From: Baylisascaris procyonis
Lineage: Eukaryota > Nematoda > Chromadorea > Rhabditida > Ascarididae
DNA length: 64,000 nt
NCBI GenBank assembly: GCA_037389465.1
Contig: JAZARR010000080.1
Location: 1-64,000 of the forward strand
Direction of reading: 5' to 3'
This document shows, one piece after another, positions 14,747 to 37,123 of the stretch; the first letter of the stretch is position 1; the number at the start of each line of letters is the position of its first letter. The notes beneath the pieces were generated by a model that saw nothing but the letters and a program-made list of their open reading frames with translations, was not told the DNA's origin and did no database searches. A program made the position numbers and the translations under genes.

Positions 14747-15188
14747 AACCTCCGCAAAAGCGTGATAGGTTCACGCTCACTGAGAGAAGATAACCTTGGC
14801 CACATTTGAGAAGAGGTGGTGAGATATATCCAGAAAAGTCAGGATGAAATGACTAAAGATATCGCGCACTTCGCCGAATCGTAGCTTTGATCAGATGCAT
14901 AGCAACATTCGGCCATGTGGATTCGGTCATTGCTTGCAGTTACCTAGGCCACATTCTCCTTACTTGGCCAAATTAGGGATCGTCATTCCAAAAGTGACAT
15001 TTTCCATGTTTTCCTTATCTCTCCCCATTACTATTCTACTTCATATAAATTCATATTAAAATTTATGAACCATATTGTTAACATTTTATGCAAATTTTTA
15101 TCGATTAATTTGCATAATATTGCAGTGACTAACATAGAGCTATTGAAGTGGTTTACATTATTCACAACGAAGATAGAAATATTGATTG

Positions 15189-25733
<10,545 letters not shown>

Positions 25734-25830
25734 GGATATAGCTCAACGAGGAGCACTTCAAAAAGACTTGCTTAGGATCACGATGAATGATCCGTATGCA
25801 GTGTATATTCTCGAAAATTCTTTATATTTC

Positions 25831-25836
25831 AATAAA
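25831..25836 (+). promoter_or_regulatory. Poly(A) signal of flotillin-2
   Basis: Canonical AATAAA lies about 100 bases after the flotillin stop codon, a normal 3' UTR length for a compact nematode-like gene. It is the first such hexamer downstream on this strand. The cleavage site itself is not visible. Confidence 0.7.
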
Positions 25837-25957
25837 AATGAATTGTAGCGATGTTATGTCTGTGTGTAGATGTGTATGTGCATTTCTGTCTGTCTGCGTA
25901 TGTCTGTCTGTCCGACAAGCCCACCAACAATAAAAATTTGGTGATGAAATTTCGTTT

Positions 25958-26492
25958 GTGCATTAACCAGATGGGTAGAGAATCGTGTCACTCCGGCAGC
26001 GAACCGTGAACGGAGTTGAGCTCGTGCCCTTCATTGTGTACGCATCACTGCGGTATTCTGTACTCTGCAAACGAATACGAAGGCTTGCCATAGGGACTGG
26101 AAAAATTTGTAGTAAAAATATGCAGGTTGTGCCATCATTGAACTTAAAATGTCAAGTGATGTCCTTATGTAAGATTTCAGTTCGATTCAAGGAGATGAAG
26201 ATTTCAACTGTGCAAAAATTGCAGAGAACTATGGCCCATCTAGCAAGTGCATTTCTGCTGCCGTGTCGATTGAACTGAAATTTTCCACGAGGATATTATT
26301 TAATATTCTGAGTTGAATAATGGGGAAAAAAAGTGGCATATTTTTATTACAAATTTTTGAGTTCCAGTGATGGGCATTAGTATTCGTTTGCGGCGTGTAG
26401 AGTACGATAGTGGTGTGTACGCAATGTGAAGCATGTGCCCAACTCCGTTCGTGGTTCGCAACCGATGTGCCATCGTTCTATGGAAGAGTGCC
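25958..26492. mobile_element. MITE-like element with long terminal inverted repeats, copy 1
   Basis: The left side (GAACCGTGAACGGAGTTGAG ... TGCAAACGAATAC) is the reverse complement, with mismatches, of the right side (GTATTCGTTTGC ... CAACTCCGTTCGTGGTTC), giving inverted arms over 100 bases long around a non-coding core of about 300 bases. The right end reads GTGCCATCGTTC...GTGCC. The outermost left end is decayed. No transposase frame. It lies just past the flotillin 3' end. Confidence 0.8.
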
Positions 26493-27780
26493 GCCGAATT
26501 GATTTACGTACGCCAAATTTCGTTCTGATTGGTCCTTTTACCAAACAAATTATTCACATTTGAAAAGATTTACATTACTTGTAAGTTAAATTTTTTCTAC
26601 AAGCAATGTAACTTACGACTTTTATTTTTAATGAAAATTGCATCCTCGGTTGACTTTGTGAAAAAAGAAATTGCGAGGCCGGACTTCTATCGCTGTTTTT
26701 TGATTCCCGGCAGTAGTTTCCCCTTATAGGCGGAAATGAAAAAAGCGCATATAGTGCCAGATTTATTGGTATGTTATAGATTTTATTATTGTATGCTCCT
26801 CTGGAGAAGAGAGAGCCGATATCGGAGTCGATTTGGAGAACGCACCCGAAGTTGTCAATAGCGGAGTCATTTCCATTCATACCCGATTATTACTCCAGGA
26901 TTTCCAGTTCTTCAAAAAAAAAAAAAAAAAAACAAATAAAAAATTCTCTCTGATGTAGTACTTTAAATAATTTTTTTTCCGTCATTATCTTTCTTTCATT
27001 TATATTTGAATTACGTTTACCAAAGTAGACATTACTTTGCCATTTCTGTTCTACTTTCATGACATTTTACTTTGTTTGCCTTTTATGATTTACTATGATG
27101 TACTCGTAATGCTAAAGCATTTTAATGTGGGAAGCTCTCTACGACTTGTTATATTCGTTTAGTGTCACCTTTTTGGATCAATCTAAGGCATATAGGCAAA
27201 ACCTGTCATTTTAATCTATGCTTAGGTTTAGCTTTAAGCAAAAGACCAAATCACTGTGATTTCGAGTCATATGGCTCCGTAAATCCGTAAAAGGTTGAAG
27301 CAGATCCGTAAAAATTGGACAGGTTTGTGGGAATGAATTATCTATATTGTTTTTGTGGTGTTATTTTACACTTTGACACTGTTGCGTTGAAAGCTTCTAT
27401 TAATAACCATATTTGATTCTCTGTGTGTATATTATTGGTTTTTATTTATTTATTTATAAGCGTGTGTCTTCTAATATATAACCTCGTTGCTTAAGATTTT
27501 TTGCTATTTTTGAAAATATTTAATCTTTTTTTTCATTATTTGTTTTTCTCTGAAAAATTTTTTAATTTAAATTAGAAATTTTTTGATTGTCTCATTTGTA
27601 AATTTAGCTAAAAGTTAACTAATATATTAGTAAATAGTAATTTCTTTTATTCCGTCGTTGATAATAATCTTCATTCAAATTGTAATCCTTTTTTTTTGCA
27701 TTTTTTCATACCGAATACCTCGTCTTCGTAATCGATTTTTTTCTTCTTTTTACTGACATGTATGGTGCTTACAGGTTAAT

Positions 27781-27834
27781 AGAGAGAGAGAGAGGGGGAG
27801 GGAGGGAGAGAAAGGAAGAGGGAGAGGGAGGGGG
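27781..27834. repeat. (GA)n / purine-rich tract
   Basis: AGAG repeats grading into GGGA repeats in the flotillin-mrpl-30 intergenic region. Confidence 0.9.
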
Positions 27835-29899
27835 ATTTCAAGATTTTCGACTATCACATTATGGTGGAAGTACTCTTGAAGTGCATCAGAAGTAGTACCT
27901 GTTGAGCATTATTTTTTTAGTTTATGTCAACCATCACAACAGCAGATGCTAAAGCTTCTTAGTTTAAATATAAAAGACATGGGAGATTCCATTGTAATGA
28001 GTAGAAATATTTGGAAGTGTTCTCGATATTATAGATGGTAAAGGGGGTAAGGGAGGGGTTGAAGTGAAGGGGAAGGGTATAGCTTGACGAAGAAGGTAAT
28101 GCAATTGCTAATTTCATTCTTGATTGTTGCTATAACCACGTGGATTATAATGTTTTAAATATTGTATTAATTTTATAATAAAATATTTTCTCTCATAAAG
28201 TTTTATTGATTTATAAAAGGGTAGATGAATGTCTAATCATCCTTTCATTTCATTATATCTTAATATTTCGATTATTATTTTTCATTATTTAAAAGGAATA
28301 ATACGATGAAATATTTGTAATAATTCAATAATATCTCAAAAATTAGTAAAGTAGTTTTTTTTTTTTATTTTTTAATTAAAAAAAGTGTAAAAATAAAAGA
28401 GAATTGAAGTTAAAACCGAAGCCGATCATGATTGTAGTCGAATTTAATCGCTAACGCTTCTAAGAATCGGTGTATAATATTGTGTGGATTGGTTGAGAAT
28501 GATTTATTATGGAAGTAAATTTAATAAATAGGTAAAAAGTTTTATTTCTACTCGATTTCATTGCGAAAAAAATTGCGCTTCCCATTTCGGTTCTCCCAAT
28601 TTTTTGTTGATTTTATTGGTACTTGGTGTTGGCTTTGAATTTTAGACGAAAGGAGAGGGGAGGGGCAGTGATTGGACACTAGCATAGTAATTCCTTGTGC
28701 TGACGAAGGTTTATTATGAGCATGCGAAGTTTTGGCACTCTATCCTATCCATTCATCTTCAGGTAATTAAACGAAGGGATTGATACTGCTATACTGGTAT
28801 ACTGTATTACACTATACTATATTATACTGTATATTTGATACTGTACTATACTATTATTGATATACTATATATTATATTATATTGATAGTGCTATACAGCT
28901 ACAGTGATATTTATATGCTATAATATGTACTGTATTGATATTGGTATACTGGGTTCATTGTTTCGATATGAACCTATTCATTGAAGTTTATTTTATTATG
29001 AAACGATATTGGAAGATATATTTAAATCAACTGGAAATTCTTGATGAGTTGATGATAGAATTAGATAGATTGTATGTTTTAAGTCAAATTATAATAATTA
29101 AATTTTGAAATGTTGAAATATTTTATGAAGAGACGTTTATTTTACTGATTGCCGTTTTTTGATTTTCATTTCAATTTGAGAAAAGATTTCATTTATTAAA
29201 CCTATTTTAGAGCTTTGAAACGTTTTTATGACGTTATTACGACGTGAGCATTATCGATGGCTAAAGTAATAAGAAGTAAGCATTTTGCCTCGTTGGCATT
29301 TATTTATTTATTTATTCTTTTCTAGAAATATATGAGGGCTTAATTTATTGCCGCACGCAATTTCGAGTGTATGAGCAGTGAGGATGGCGTAGCTTTAAGC
29401 CCGAATGGTTATCTCAGTGTTGGAGTTGGAGATAAAAAAAAGGAAGATTGAGGTTTTTAAACAAATTTCAAAATTTGAGGAAATTTTAGCAAAAATTTGA
29501 AGTGATAATTTTTGGAGTTTTTCTTTGCTAACACTTTTAGTTACAGTACTCTCGTATTACCCCTCAATAATTGGGTATTGTAGTATACTGTATTTGCTCG
29601 AGTATTGCCTCATTGCATGAACAACGTGTTGTTCGAGAACTGCAAAAAATGGAGGTCCGGTTGTTTGGAGGTCCAAAAATTTAGGACGCTTTTGGGGGGG
29701 GGGGGGTGAGGACTTAGATTCTACAGCTCTTGCATCTACTCAAACAGTAGTATGCGGCATTAATATCGTTTAGTGTAATTTACCCTACCCACTTGATTAA
29801 CCTTTAATTACCTGCCCAACTAGGAAGTAAAATGGAAGGATAAAACATCTAAGTTATTGTTAAATAAAGGCCTCTTCTTGAACAACATGTCATTCCCTT

Positions 29900-29901
29900 A
29901 G
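29900..29901 (+). promoter_or_regulatory. Probable trans-splice acceptor of mrpl-30
   Basis: The sequence CATTCCCTTAG ends five bases before the ATG at 29907. A pyrimidine-rich AG so close to a start codon, with no visible upstream exon, is the usual position of spliced-leader addition in nematodes. Inference only: no spliced-leader gene was seen in the window, and an ordinary 5' UTR intron would look the same. Confidence 0.5.
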
Positions 29902-29906
29902 CATTG

Positions 29907-32900
29907 ATGCTTGAGGTTTCATTCAAAAACTATTCTGTTTCATTCAAAAACTATTCTATTCCATTGGGCATTGCAAGTTTAAATATTGGTAAGAATATTC
30001 CTTTAAGGAAATGTTGTCAGCGTTCTCACGCTTATCTCATGTACTTTCATTTATTAGTTTATTGTCGTTATAAATTTCTAATCTCAATTCATTTATTAGA
30101 TAAGTGGGTATATAAACCACATGGTCGTTGGTATCGCTATCTTCCTCGAAGGAACGACGGGACAAAGGAATTCGATTATGAAAGTGAAGGTGTCGGACCG
30201 GAGTCCTTCCCTGAAAAGGTTCGATTTCAAAGTCCATCTTTTTTTTAAAATGCGCTCCGTGTAAAAACTTTATATATTAGTTTATATATATGCTTTATAT
30301 CATGGTGTGAACCAGTCACTAATTAGGTCTTTAAATTCAACAGATATAACGACTGATATTTCTGTTTTTTTCGATCTCGTTCATACATTTTGGGAAATGA
30401 TATCAACGCTTAAGAAAGCCGAAAATTGCAAGTGAATTTTTATCGCACAAAAAAAGGGTAAAAGCGAAAATAAATTTTTGGCAGTGGAATTGTGCGAGTG
30501 GTTGGTCTTATGGGAAAAGGTATTATCAAGTTTTGGACTATTTATAGAACTATTGAGTCTGATAGACGACTTTATTATACAGTTTCATTATTATAGTCGA
30601 CCGTTCAATAATGTTGCCGCGGAAATGTGTTGATTGCGACCAACTATAAGCACTGAATATTTTCTAGCATATCATCTGCCTTATGCATTGTTTGAACACC
30701 ATACTCATCGGTCTTTTTATTCTTTTTATTCGTTTTATCAATTTTTTACTTCAAAAAACGTTTCGAATTTAATTGTAGGTCCTTTAGGAATGGGTTTGGG
30801 AGAGTTGAGCGTTGAATCCTTTCCTATCCAATTTGCAGTCTTTTTGTATTGAAATTAATGAACATATTTGAGTGGATGTGTTTATTCTTCACTTGTATAT
30901 AAAATATGCTTAAGGTGAATATATATGTGGAATGTGGAAAAGAGGGATCTATTCACTCTGAATGAATATAAATGTTTTTTACAGTTGGATGGAACACCAC
31001 CGAAATTATGGTTGGCATGGATTTATCGAAGTCCTGTGGGGGAACCTCATTGGACGAAAAAACGGCTGAAGAAATTATTCGGCGAAGATTTTCAGGTTTT
31101 TATTAAATACTGGTTTTTTTGTTTTCACAAAAATCAACATAATTTTCGATAAAAAATAATTTTTCTCATAATTAAATTTAAAAGTACTAATTATAGTAAC
31201 TTAAAGGGAATGTTAATTTAAATTAACTTAAAAATAAAATATTTCGATGGAACGTTTCGCCAAATTTTAGCCATTGAAAATTTGGCATTATCTGATTATA
31301 ACACCGGAATTGAGCCGGATTCTCATGATGCGGCTTAGATCCGGTGATATGATCTGATCGCACTTTATGATCGGATTTGAATTAAACCGGATTCTCTACA
31401 GTTGTTAGATTAGGGTTATGTTTCATAGTTGATTTCTTATCAACAATCAACGTTAGAATAGTGATATAATTTCGATCGTTGTTTATTGTATCGACTCGAT
31501 ACAAGAATGGGATGTGACTCAACTGTAGATTAATTAATGGAGAAATATTTGAACATTTTTGGACGTTGTTTCGGATTTAAAATCGAGCTTTAAGGCCCGA
31601 ATACTGCCTTATTGTATTTTAAAAATTTCTTTATCATGCTTCCTTTTTTTGTGAGAAACAATTTATGGCTTCACTATAAAAAGTTTTTTTATTGCTTAAA
31701 AATATTCTTAAAAGTATGTAAGTTTTAGGATTGATATTTGTTGTCGCATACACGAAAAGACACATCTAAATACAAATATGACGGTAGCGAATATGTAAAA
31801 ATATAAGAACAATGCGCCTATAATATTCGAAAGAAAGATCTCCATCTTTTTTTTTGCATAAGTGGAAAGCGGAAAAGGAAAAAAAAACTAAAAAATTTGT
31901 ATAATTCTAGCTCGGTGAAAATTTGCATAATTTTGGCTTGGTGAAAATTTGCATAATTTTAGCTTGGTGAAAATTTGCATAATTTTAGCTTGGTGAAAAT
32001 TTGCATAATTTTAGCTTGGTAAAAAGTTGCATAATTTTAGCTTGGTGAAAATTTGCATAATTTTAGCTTGGTAAAAATTTGCATAATTTTAGCTTGGTCA
32101 GATGGAGATATTCAAGAACACAGCGGCACAAAATTCAGAGCTTTGGCATGTGAAGCATCTTATCGAACTTCGACCACTCACGTTCCCAAATGGTGAACCG
32201 ACACTCGACGATGTTAACGCAGTTGAGGTGCGTAATAACTGTTTGTGTTATATTGTAGTTGATTTATGATTTCCGGGTTAATCATTAGGGACGAATGTGT
32301 AAACGTGGGGAAATTTGTTGATGATAGGTGCATCTTATTCTGCCGATTTTTTTTAGTGTAATTTAGTGGTCATTGTTATAATTTAGTGGACATGGGTGGA
32401 CATCAAGTGACCACTATCTTGCAAGCTCTGATGAACTCTTCTAATCTTCTGGATTTCGCTGAGATAAAATTCTCTCATTTAATAAACGAACGAAAGCAGT
32501 TGTTTTTGAGAACTGAATTAATTGTCATATACATCACTGTTTTAGCGAGTTTATAATAGATTAAAATAAATAAATAATAAAAGGTAAAATAAACCAAATA
32601 TATATAAAATAAAATAAACGAATTAAAATTGATGAAGAAAATAAATGAGGGAAAATTGTACACATATAATAGCGAAACGTATAGCGTGACGGCTTTATTT
32701 GGGCTGCATCTGGGAGGGGGGAGGGTGATTTCATTAGATCTTTTTTGATTCCTTGTTATTAATAAATAAAATGCATTTGTAATAAGTTTTATGATCGATT
32801 TCCCTCATAATCAATCAATATGGTAGTGTAGAGGAATCTCAGTGAACGTTTTAATTGAAGATATTCGCCGATGGTCGTTGTGTTATCGATAGACGTTTAG

Positions 32901-33499
32901 CTTGTGATGAAACGCAATTACGTCTTGCTGATCCTCAGAAACAGGTATATCTCCGTTCTTATTGAAGAAATAACGGGTATGAAGTGTAGTTGGGGATAGT
33001 TTCAGGTATATAGGTTACCTTGAACATCATCCAGGTCGTTGTTAGAAGTTATGAGGTAAAGGAATAACACGTGGAGTCGTTTAAATATAGGGGAAATACA
33101 ATTGAGCAAAGAAGAATAAAGGAAAAATGAAATTTAGTCATCAAAAAGAATGAAATTTATTAGGTCGACTTGAAAGATTTCTGTGGGAATTTGATTCTAT
33201 TGGTGAGATTTTTGTGCGAAAAATATTTGTTAATTTTTTATCTTTGTTTACTTAAACCTCGATTTTTTATTAATTTATCGGAACTTTTACTGAATTTTTG
33301 TGTGTTTTATTATGGAATCAAATTTTTATTGAATAATTGTGAAAATATTTTTCTCAAAAAAAAGAGATAAAATTTGATTTTATATTTTCAGATGACGACC
33401 GGTTATCTTAGCTCACAATTGGCGCATCGATATCATACGTTTAAAGATGTTTTCGAGGACAATGTTTATACACCATCGAATATTAGTGTTTTAGATTGA
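29907..33499 (+). CDS. mrpl-30: Mitochondrial ribosomal protein L30 (uL30m), six exons
   Basis: Component of the mitochondrial large ribosomal subunit, imported from the cytosol. Exons: 29907-29988, 30100-30218, 30985-31095, 32102-32227, 32861-32944, 33392-33499; they sum to 630 nt (209 residues) with all phases compatible. The uL30 core is seen as PPKLWLAWIYRSPVGEPHW followed by ELWHVKHLIELRPLTFPNG, which matches the human MRPL30 pattern KLHIVTRI...KVVKHLIRIKPLKLPQG in order and spacing. The C-terminal extension ends SNISVLD. The first exon encodes a 7-residue tandem repeat (VSFKNYS twice) at the place of a targeting peptide; it is supported by a pyrimidine-rich acceptor just upstream and by phase, but not by similarity, so the N-terminus is less certain. 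The intron before exon 4 ends in a 26-bp tandem array. The family call is firm for exons 3-6. Confidence 0.85.
29916..29957 (+). repeat. 21-bp in-frame tandem duplication in mrpl-30 exon 1
   Basis: GTTTCATTCAAAAACTATTC plus T occurs twice without mismatch, giving the heptapeptide VSFKNYS twice in the presumed targeting region. Confidence 0.9.
31892..32099. repeat. 26-bp tandem repeat abutting mrpl-30 exon 4
   Basis: Eight units of AAAATTTGCATAATTTTAGC plus TTGGTG, the first slightly diverged. The array ends two bases before exon 4; the last unit ends TTGGTCAG, which is the true acceptor. Six of the eight units contain TTTTAG. Confidence 0.95.
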
Positions 33500-33809
33500 G
33501 AAGAATATTTCTTTTTTCTTTTTATCTCTGCTTTTTTTGATGAAAATATTATTGGAATTCAGATTTTATTGCCATAAATTGATTTTTCTTTGGTTATTGA
33601 ATGTGATCAATGATATTTGGCATGCTTGTACCTATTTGATGATGAGAGAAATTACCTTTTTTTAAGATTTCCTAAGTCTTTGGAAGATGTGGAAAATTGA
33701 TTAGTAAGATTTTTTTTTTGTATTTGTTAAATTTTATATTTAATGTGATTTATATTTTAGTCAGATATTTGCCTTTCTATTAGAAAATATTAAATAGTGA
33801 GAAAAATTA

Positions 33810-33948
33810 AATAAAAATTTGTTAAAAATCTAAAAAAAAATTTTATATTTCAGTGATTACCTTAATTCTAATAGTTTAATCTATATTATTGGTAATTGCA
33901 TGTATTTGGTAGTAATTGTACTATTGTTGTTGTCAGTAAAAGAATAAA
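33810..33948 (+). promoter_or_regulatory. Candidate poly(A) signals of mrpl-30
   Basis: Two AATAAA hexamers lie at 33810-33815 and 33943-33948, 310 and 445 bases after the stop codon, in a very AT-rich 3' flank. Either could serve; no nearer one was seen. Confidence 0.45.
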
Positions 33949-33949
33949 A

Positions 33950-36900
33950 ATATTTGTTTTTTTGAATAGTGACATTAAACGATTAAAAAATTGTAGTATA
34001 AGATCTACGATGAATGAATATACCTGTAGAGGATTTTATTCATTTTTTTTTTAAATTCTATGTTTTATGCATAAATTATGTATAAAGAGGTGAAAACTGC
34101 ATAAGTAGGTAAGTATGATTTAATGTAAATGTAAAGTTTTTTTGGTAATTTGCATATAAACTAAATGGATGGAAAAGGAATTAAAATCTAAATAGGGGAG
34201 GAAGTTAAACCGCGAATTTGTATAGGAAAACGCTGATTATCCGTTCCAGAATATATAATAACCGAAAGAGAGAAGAAGGAAAGGGAATTCACAATTATAT
34301 TCCACATAAACGATAGATGGAGGATCTCTTTGAACGAGTGCAAGTGCAACATTTTCGAGAAGCACAAGAAGAAACGTTCCTGCAATAATTTGCATAACGC
34401 TTAAGAAAAGTTTTATAAATTATAAAATATAAAAGGCGGATTGGCATAAAGCGGAATTTTTAAATGCTTTTCAAGAATTTCGATTGTTCCCAACTGAGGG
34501 TATTCGATTGAAACCGAATTTCAGCTACAACCCAAAAATTGAAATCGAAGGTTTACTTGGCAAGAATTGATGGGAATTTCGGATTTGCGGGTGAATTGCT
34601 CTAGAAGGATATTTTTTATGGGGATGGCAAAGGATCTATTGTGTTCTAGTTCACTTATATAAATGTCCCAATAAAGTAGTGAAGGTGTTATGCGACGAAA
34701 AGCAAGCAACAGTGTTGCAGACTGTATTGACCTCCTTCAAAACCTTTCCGTAGGAGGGTATTGGCGGTCGCCAAAACCCCTTGCGGGAACAATGTTGGGG
34801 ATCGGAACCCCTTGCTGGGATGATATGGAGGATCACCGGAATCTCCTCTTCCCCTCCCCTGCCATATTTCATCCGTCATCACTTGTGGATGCTTAAGGAT
34901 TTGCAAGAGTATAACATAAAAAACTAGGGATCAATACGATCTTTTAAATTGAGCTGTTATAGACAGTTTTTTCGAAAAAATGGTCTCGTCGTGGGAATTG
35001 CGATTAGGCGAAATGCCAAACGCGCGCCACAATGCATCGCGCGAGCGCGTCACTTTATTGCTAGTGGTCGAGCGATTAGATTGCAGTTGCGGTAAAGTTT
35101 GTTCGGCCTGTATGGTTGTGGCGGGAATTGTGGGTGATTATTGTGCGCATCACAATTTTCGTTAAAACTGATGATGTGGAGTCGTTGTCCGGAGTCGGAG
35201 TTGTTATTGTAGGGAGTCAGACGTAAGAGGTCGCGTTACGGCACCTGTCAAGAAATCAGGAAGAATCAAGAAAGGTGGCATCGAATGAGAGGGACGAGTG
35301 AAATACAACAAGACGTATGGAAAACGTTTGCTGTATTTCAATCGTTTCCGTTACAAAATAACTCCACAGGAAAGTTCATCCAAGTAAAGAGTATGCTAAA
35401 TAAGGGTTTCGCATTCATTGCATTCCGCAACCAAACAAGAAGAGGACTTGTAGGCGCCATGTAGTCTTATTGCTAAGTCTGTTGGACACCTGCCAGGATG
35501 ATTCGACGACAATTCGGACGTTTTATGCAGGTGATCAAAGAGCAACGAAGAAGTTCATTTCTTCTGAAGTGAGGTAATAGAAGCGACAAGCAATTCAGCT
35601 ATAAAAGTAATAATTTCGAATTGCTTCGAATCTCGTCGTGTTCGGTTCGATAGAGTGAATGGATGTGCAGCGATGAGGACAGTTGTGTCGTTTATGGAGG
35701 ATCGATAAGTTGTTGATAGTTTGCTGAGATTCGTGAGGTTCGACTTAGCCATCTTCATGGTGTTTTGACTTCGTTGGAGACTTAGGAACGCTTTGTTGTC
35801 ATTCTTCGACCCGTTAGAGGTTCCGGAGTCTTGCGGATGTTTACTTCCTTCGGCCTCCAAATAGGAGACGTTGCGCATAAGTTAATCAGAGAGATTAACT
35901 TTATGCATTCATCCAAATTCGATAATAATCTCGCATCGCGAGAAACACCGCAACATTCTAATTTTATTTAAGGGATCACTTTCCCAGAAAATGGTGCCCG
36001 ACGATTGGGTCAAGTTATTCGAGCTGACGGAAAAATCTGTTGGCCATTTCCTTGCATTATTTTCTCAATAGCATAGCTTGAGCAATCGCCGAAGTTGAGC
36101 AATTTTGAATTTCGAGCTGAAGACAACCACCTAGTGATCGTACCTGGTGGTCGGGATTCCGGCTGGAGTTCTTCCAAGTTTCGTTAGTTTCTAGATCCTG
36201 ACATATTGTTGACTTTAGGTCGCAAACAAGTTTTGCCGCTTCTTCAATCGTATATGAACTCATCTTATCCTTAAGCGAATGAGTTCGCTACTATCTTAAC
36301 TACTAATTATTCTCTATTACTTATCCCTCTACTATCCTTAAGCGTTCTTATTGATTACAACGATTCAAGTTGCGCTTTAAACTGGTGTTGGCCAACAGTT
36401 ATAATATTTGTGCCATTTTTAAGGTTCTCCTTTATTTGTGGAATTTTTATCGATTTTCGTTATGGAGAACACTTTAAAAAAAATCACTGAGATTTTTTTA
36501 CATTATTTTATTTTATTTTTCAGATTTTACTAATTTTTAAGGGTGAAGTTACCCGTAGTATGTTGGTTTTTCTATAAAGTCTAAATCCTGTAAGAAGAAT
36601 CCCCAAAGAGCAAGCGATCCTTTGATGTTGATTTATCTTACTTGTTCTAGTTTTCTATGTATTTGTTTATTTATTTTTCACGTTTTACACGATCAAGGAG
36701 ATTGCAGAACAATTTTGGGGGGGGGGGCAGGAGGGGAGAGAGGGAAGGGGGAGGGAGTAGAAGTCTCTTCCTACGAGGTATGCGATGTTTGAGTTAGACA
36801 TAAAGGATGTTTCGTATGGTACAACATGGCATTTCTACAACAATCTTTGTTTGATGTTGTGACGATGTTTTCATATATTGCTCAGAAATGGTTTTTTTTT

Positions 36901-37123
36901 TCTTTTTTTTTGAGGTTGAAATGGATCTTTTTAAAAAGAATGCGGTATAACCTTATCGGAATTTGAGCAACAAAAAAGACAAATAATTATTGAATTTATT
37001 CCATCCAATCTCTATTTTTGCCACGGATTATTACATATATTATCATTTAAGTTCGAGTAATTCAACGTCTTGTTGATTTATTATCGTTGTTGTTTTTTTT
37101 CGTTATTTTGTTTATTCTGTTAG
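33950..37123. other. Region between mrpl-30 and the unidentified gene
   Basis: From 34.65 to 36.3 kb base composition is noticeably less AT-rich and frames are open on both strands for 60-107 codons, but none resembles a known family. A hairpin (GCATAAGTTAATC / GATTAACTTTATGC) lies at 35875-35906 and a retroelement primer-binding-like motif at 35992-36008. A long G tract is at 36717-36727. The 5' part of the unidentified gene should lie here or further left but was not resolved. Confidence 0.5.

Larger units (their letters stand above)
25837..29899. other. Intergenic region between flotillin-2 and mrpl-30
   Basis: Apart from the MITE at its left end and the purine tract near 27.8 kb, nothing supportable was seen. 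A stretch at 28.78-28.95 kb is made of irregular ATACTGTAT-like words. Open frames are short and AT-driven. Confidence 0.6.

Noticed and set aside
30009..30218. mrpl-30 exon 2 as a longer exon starting inside the preceding intron
   Set aside because: The extra N-terminal stretch is AT-driven and hydrophobic. The TTATTAG acceptor at 30099 and the phase-matched exon 1 explain the frame better.
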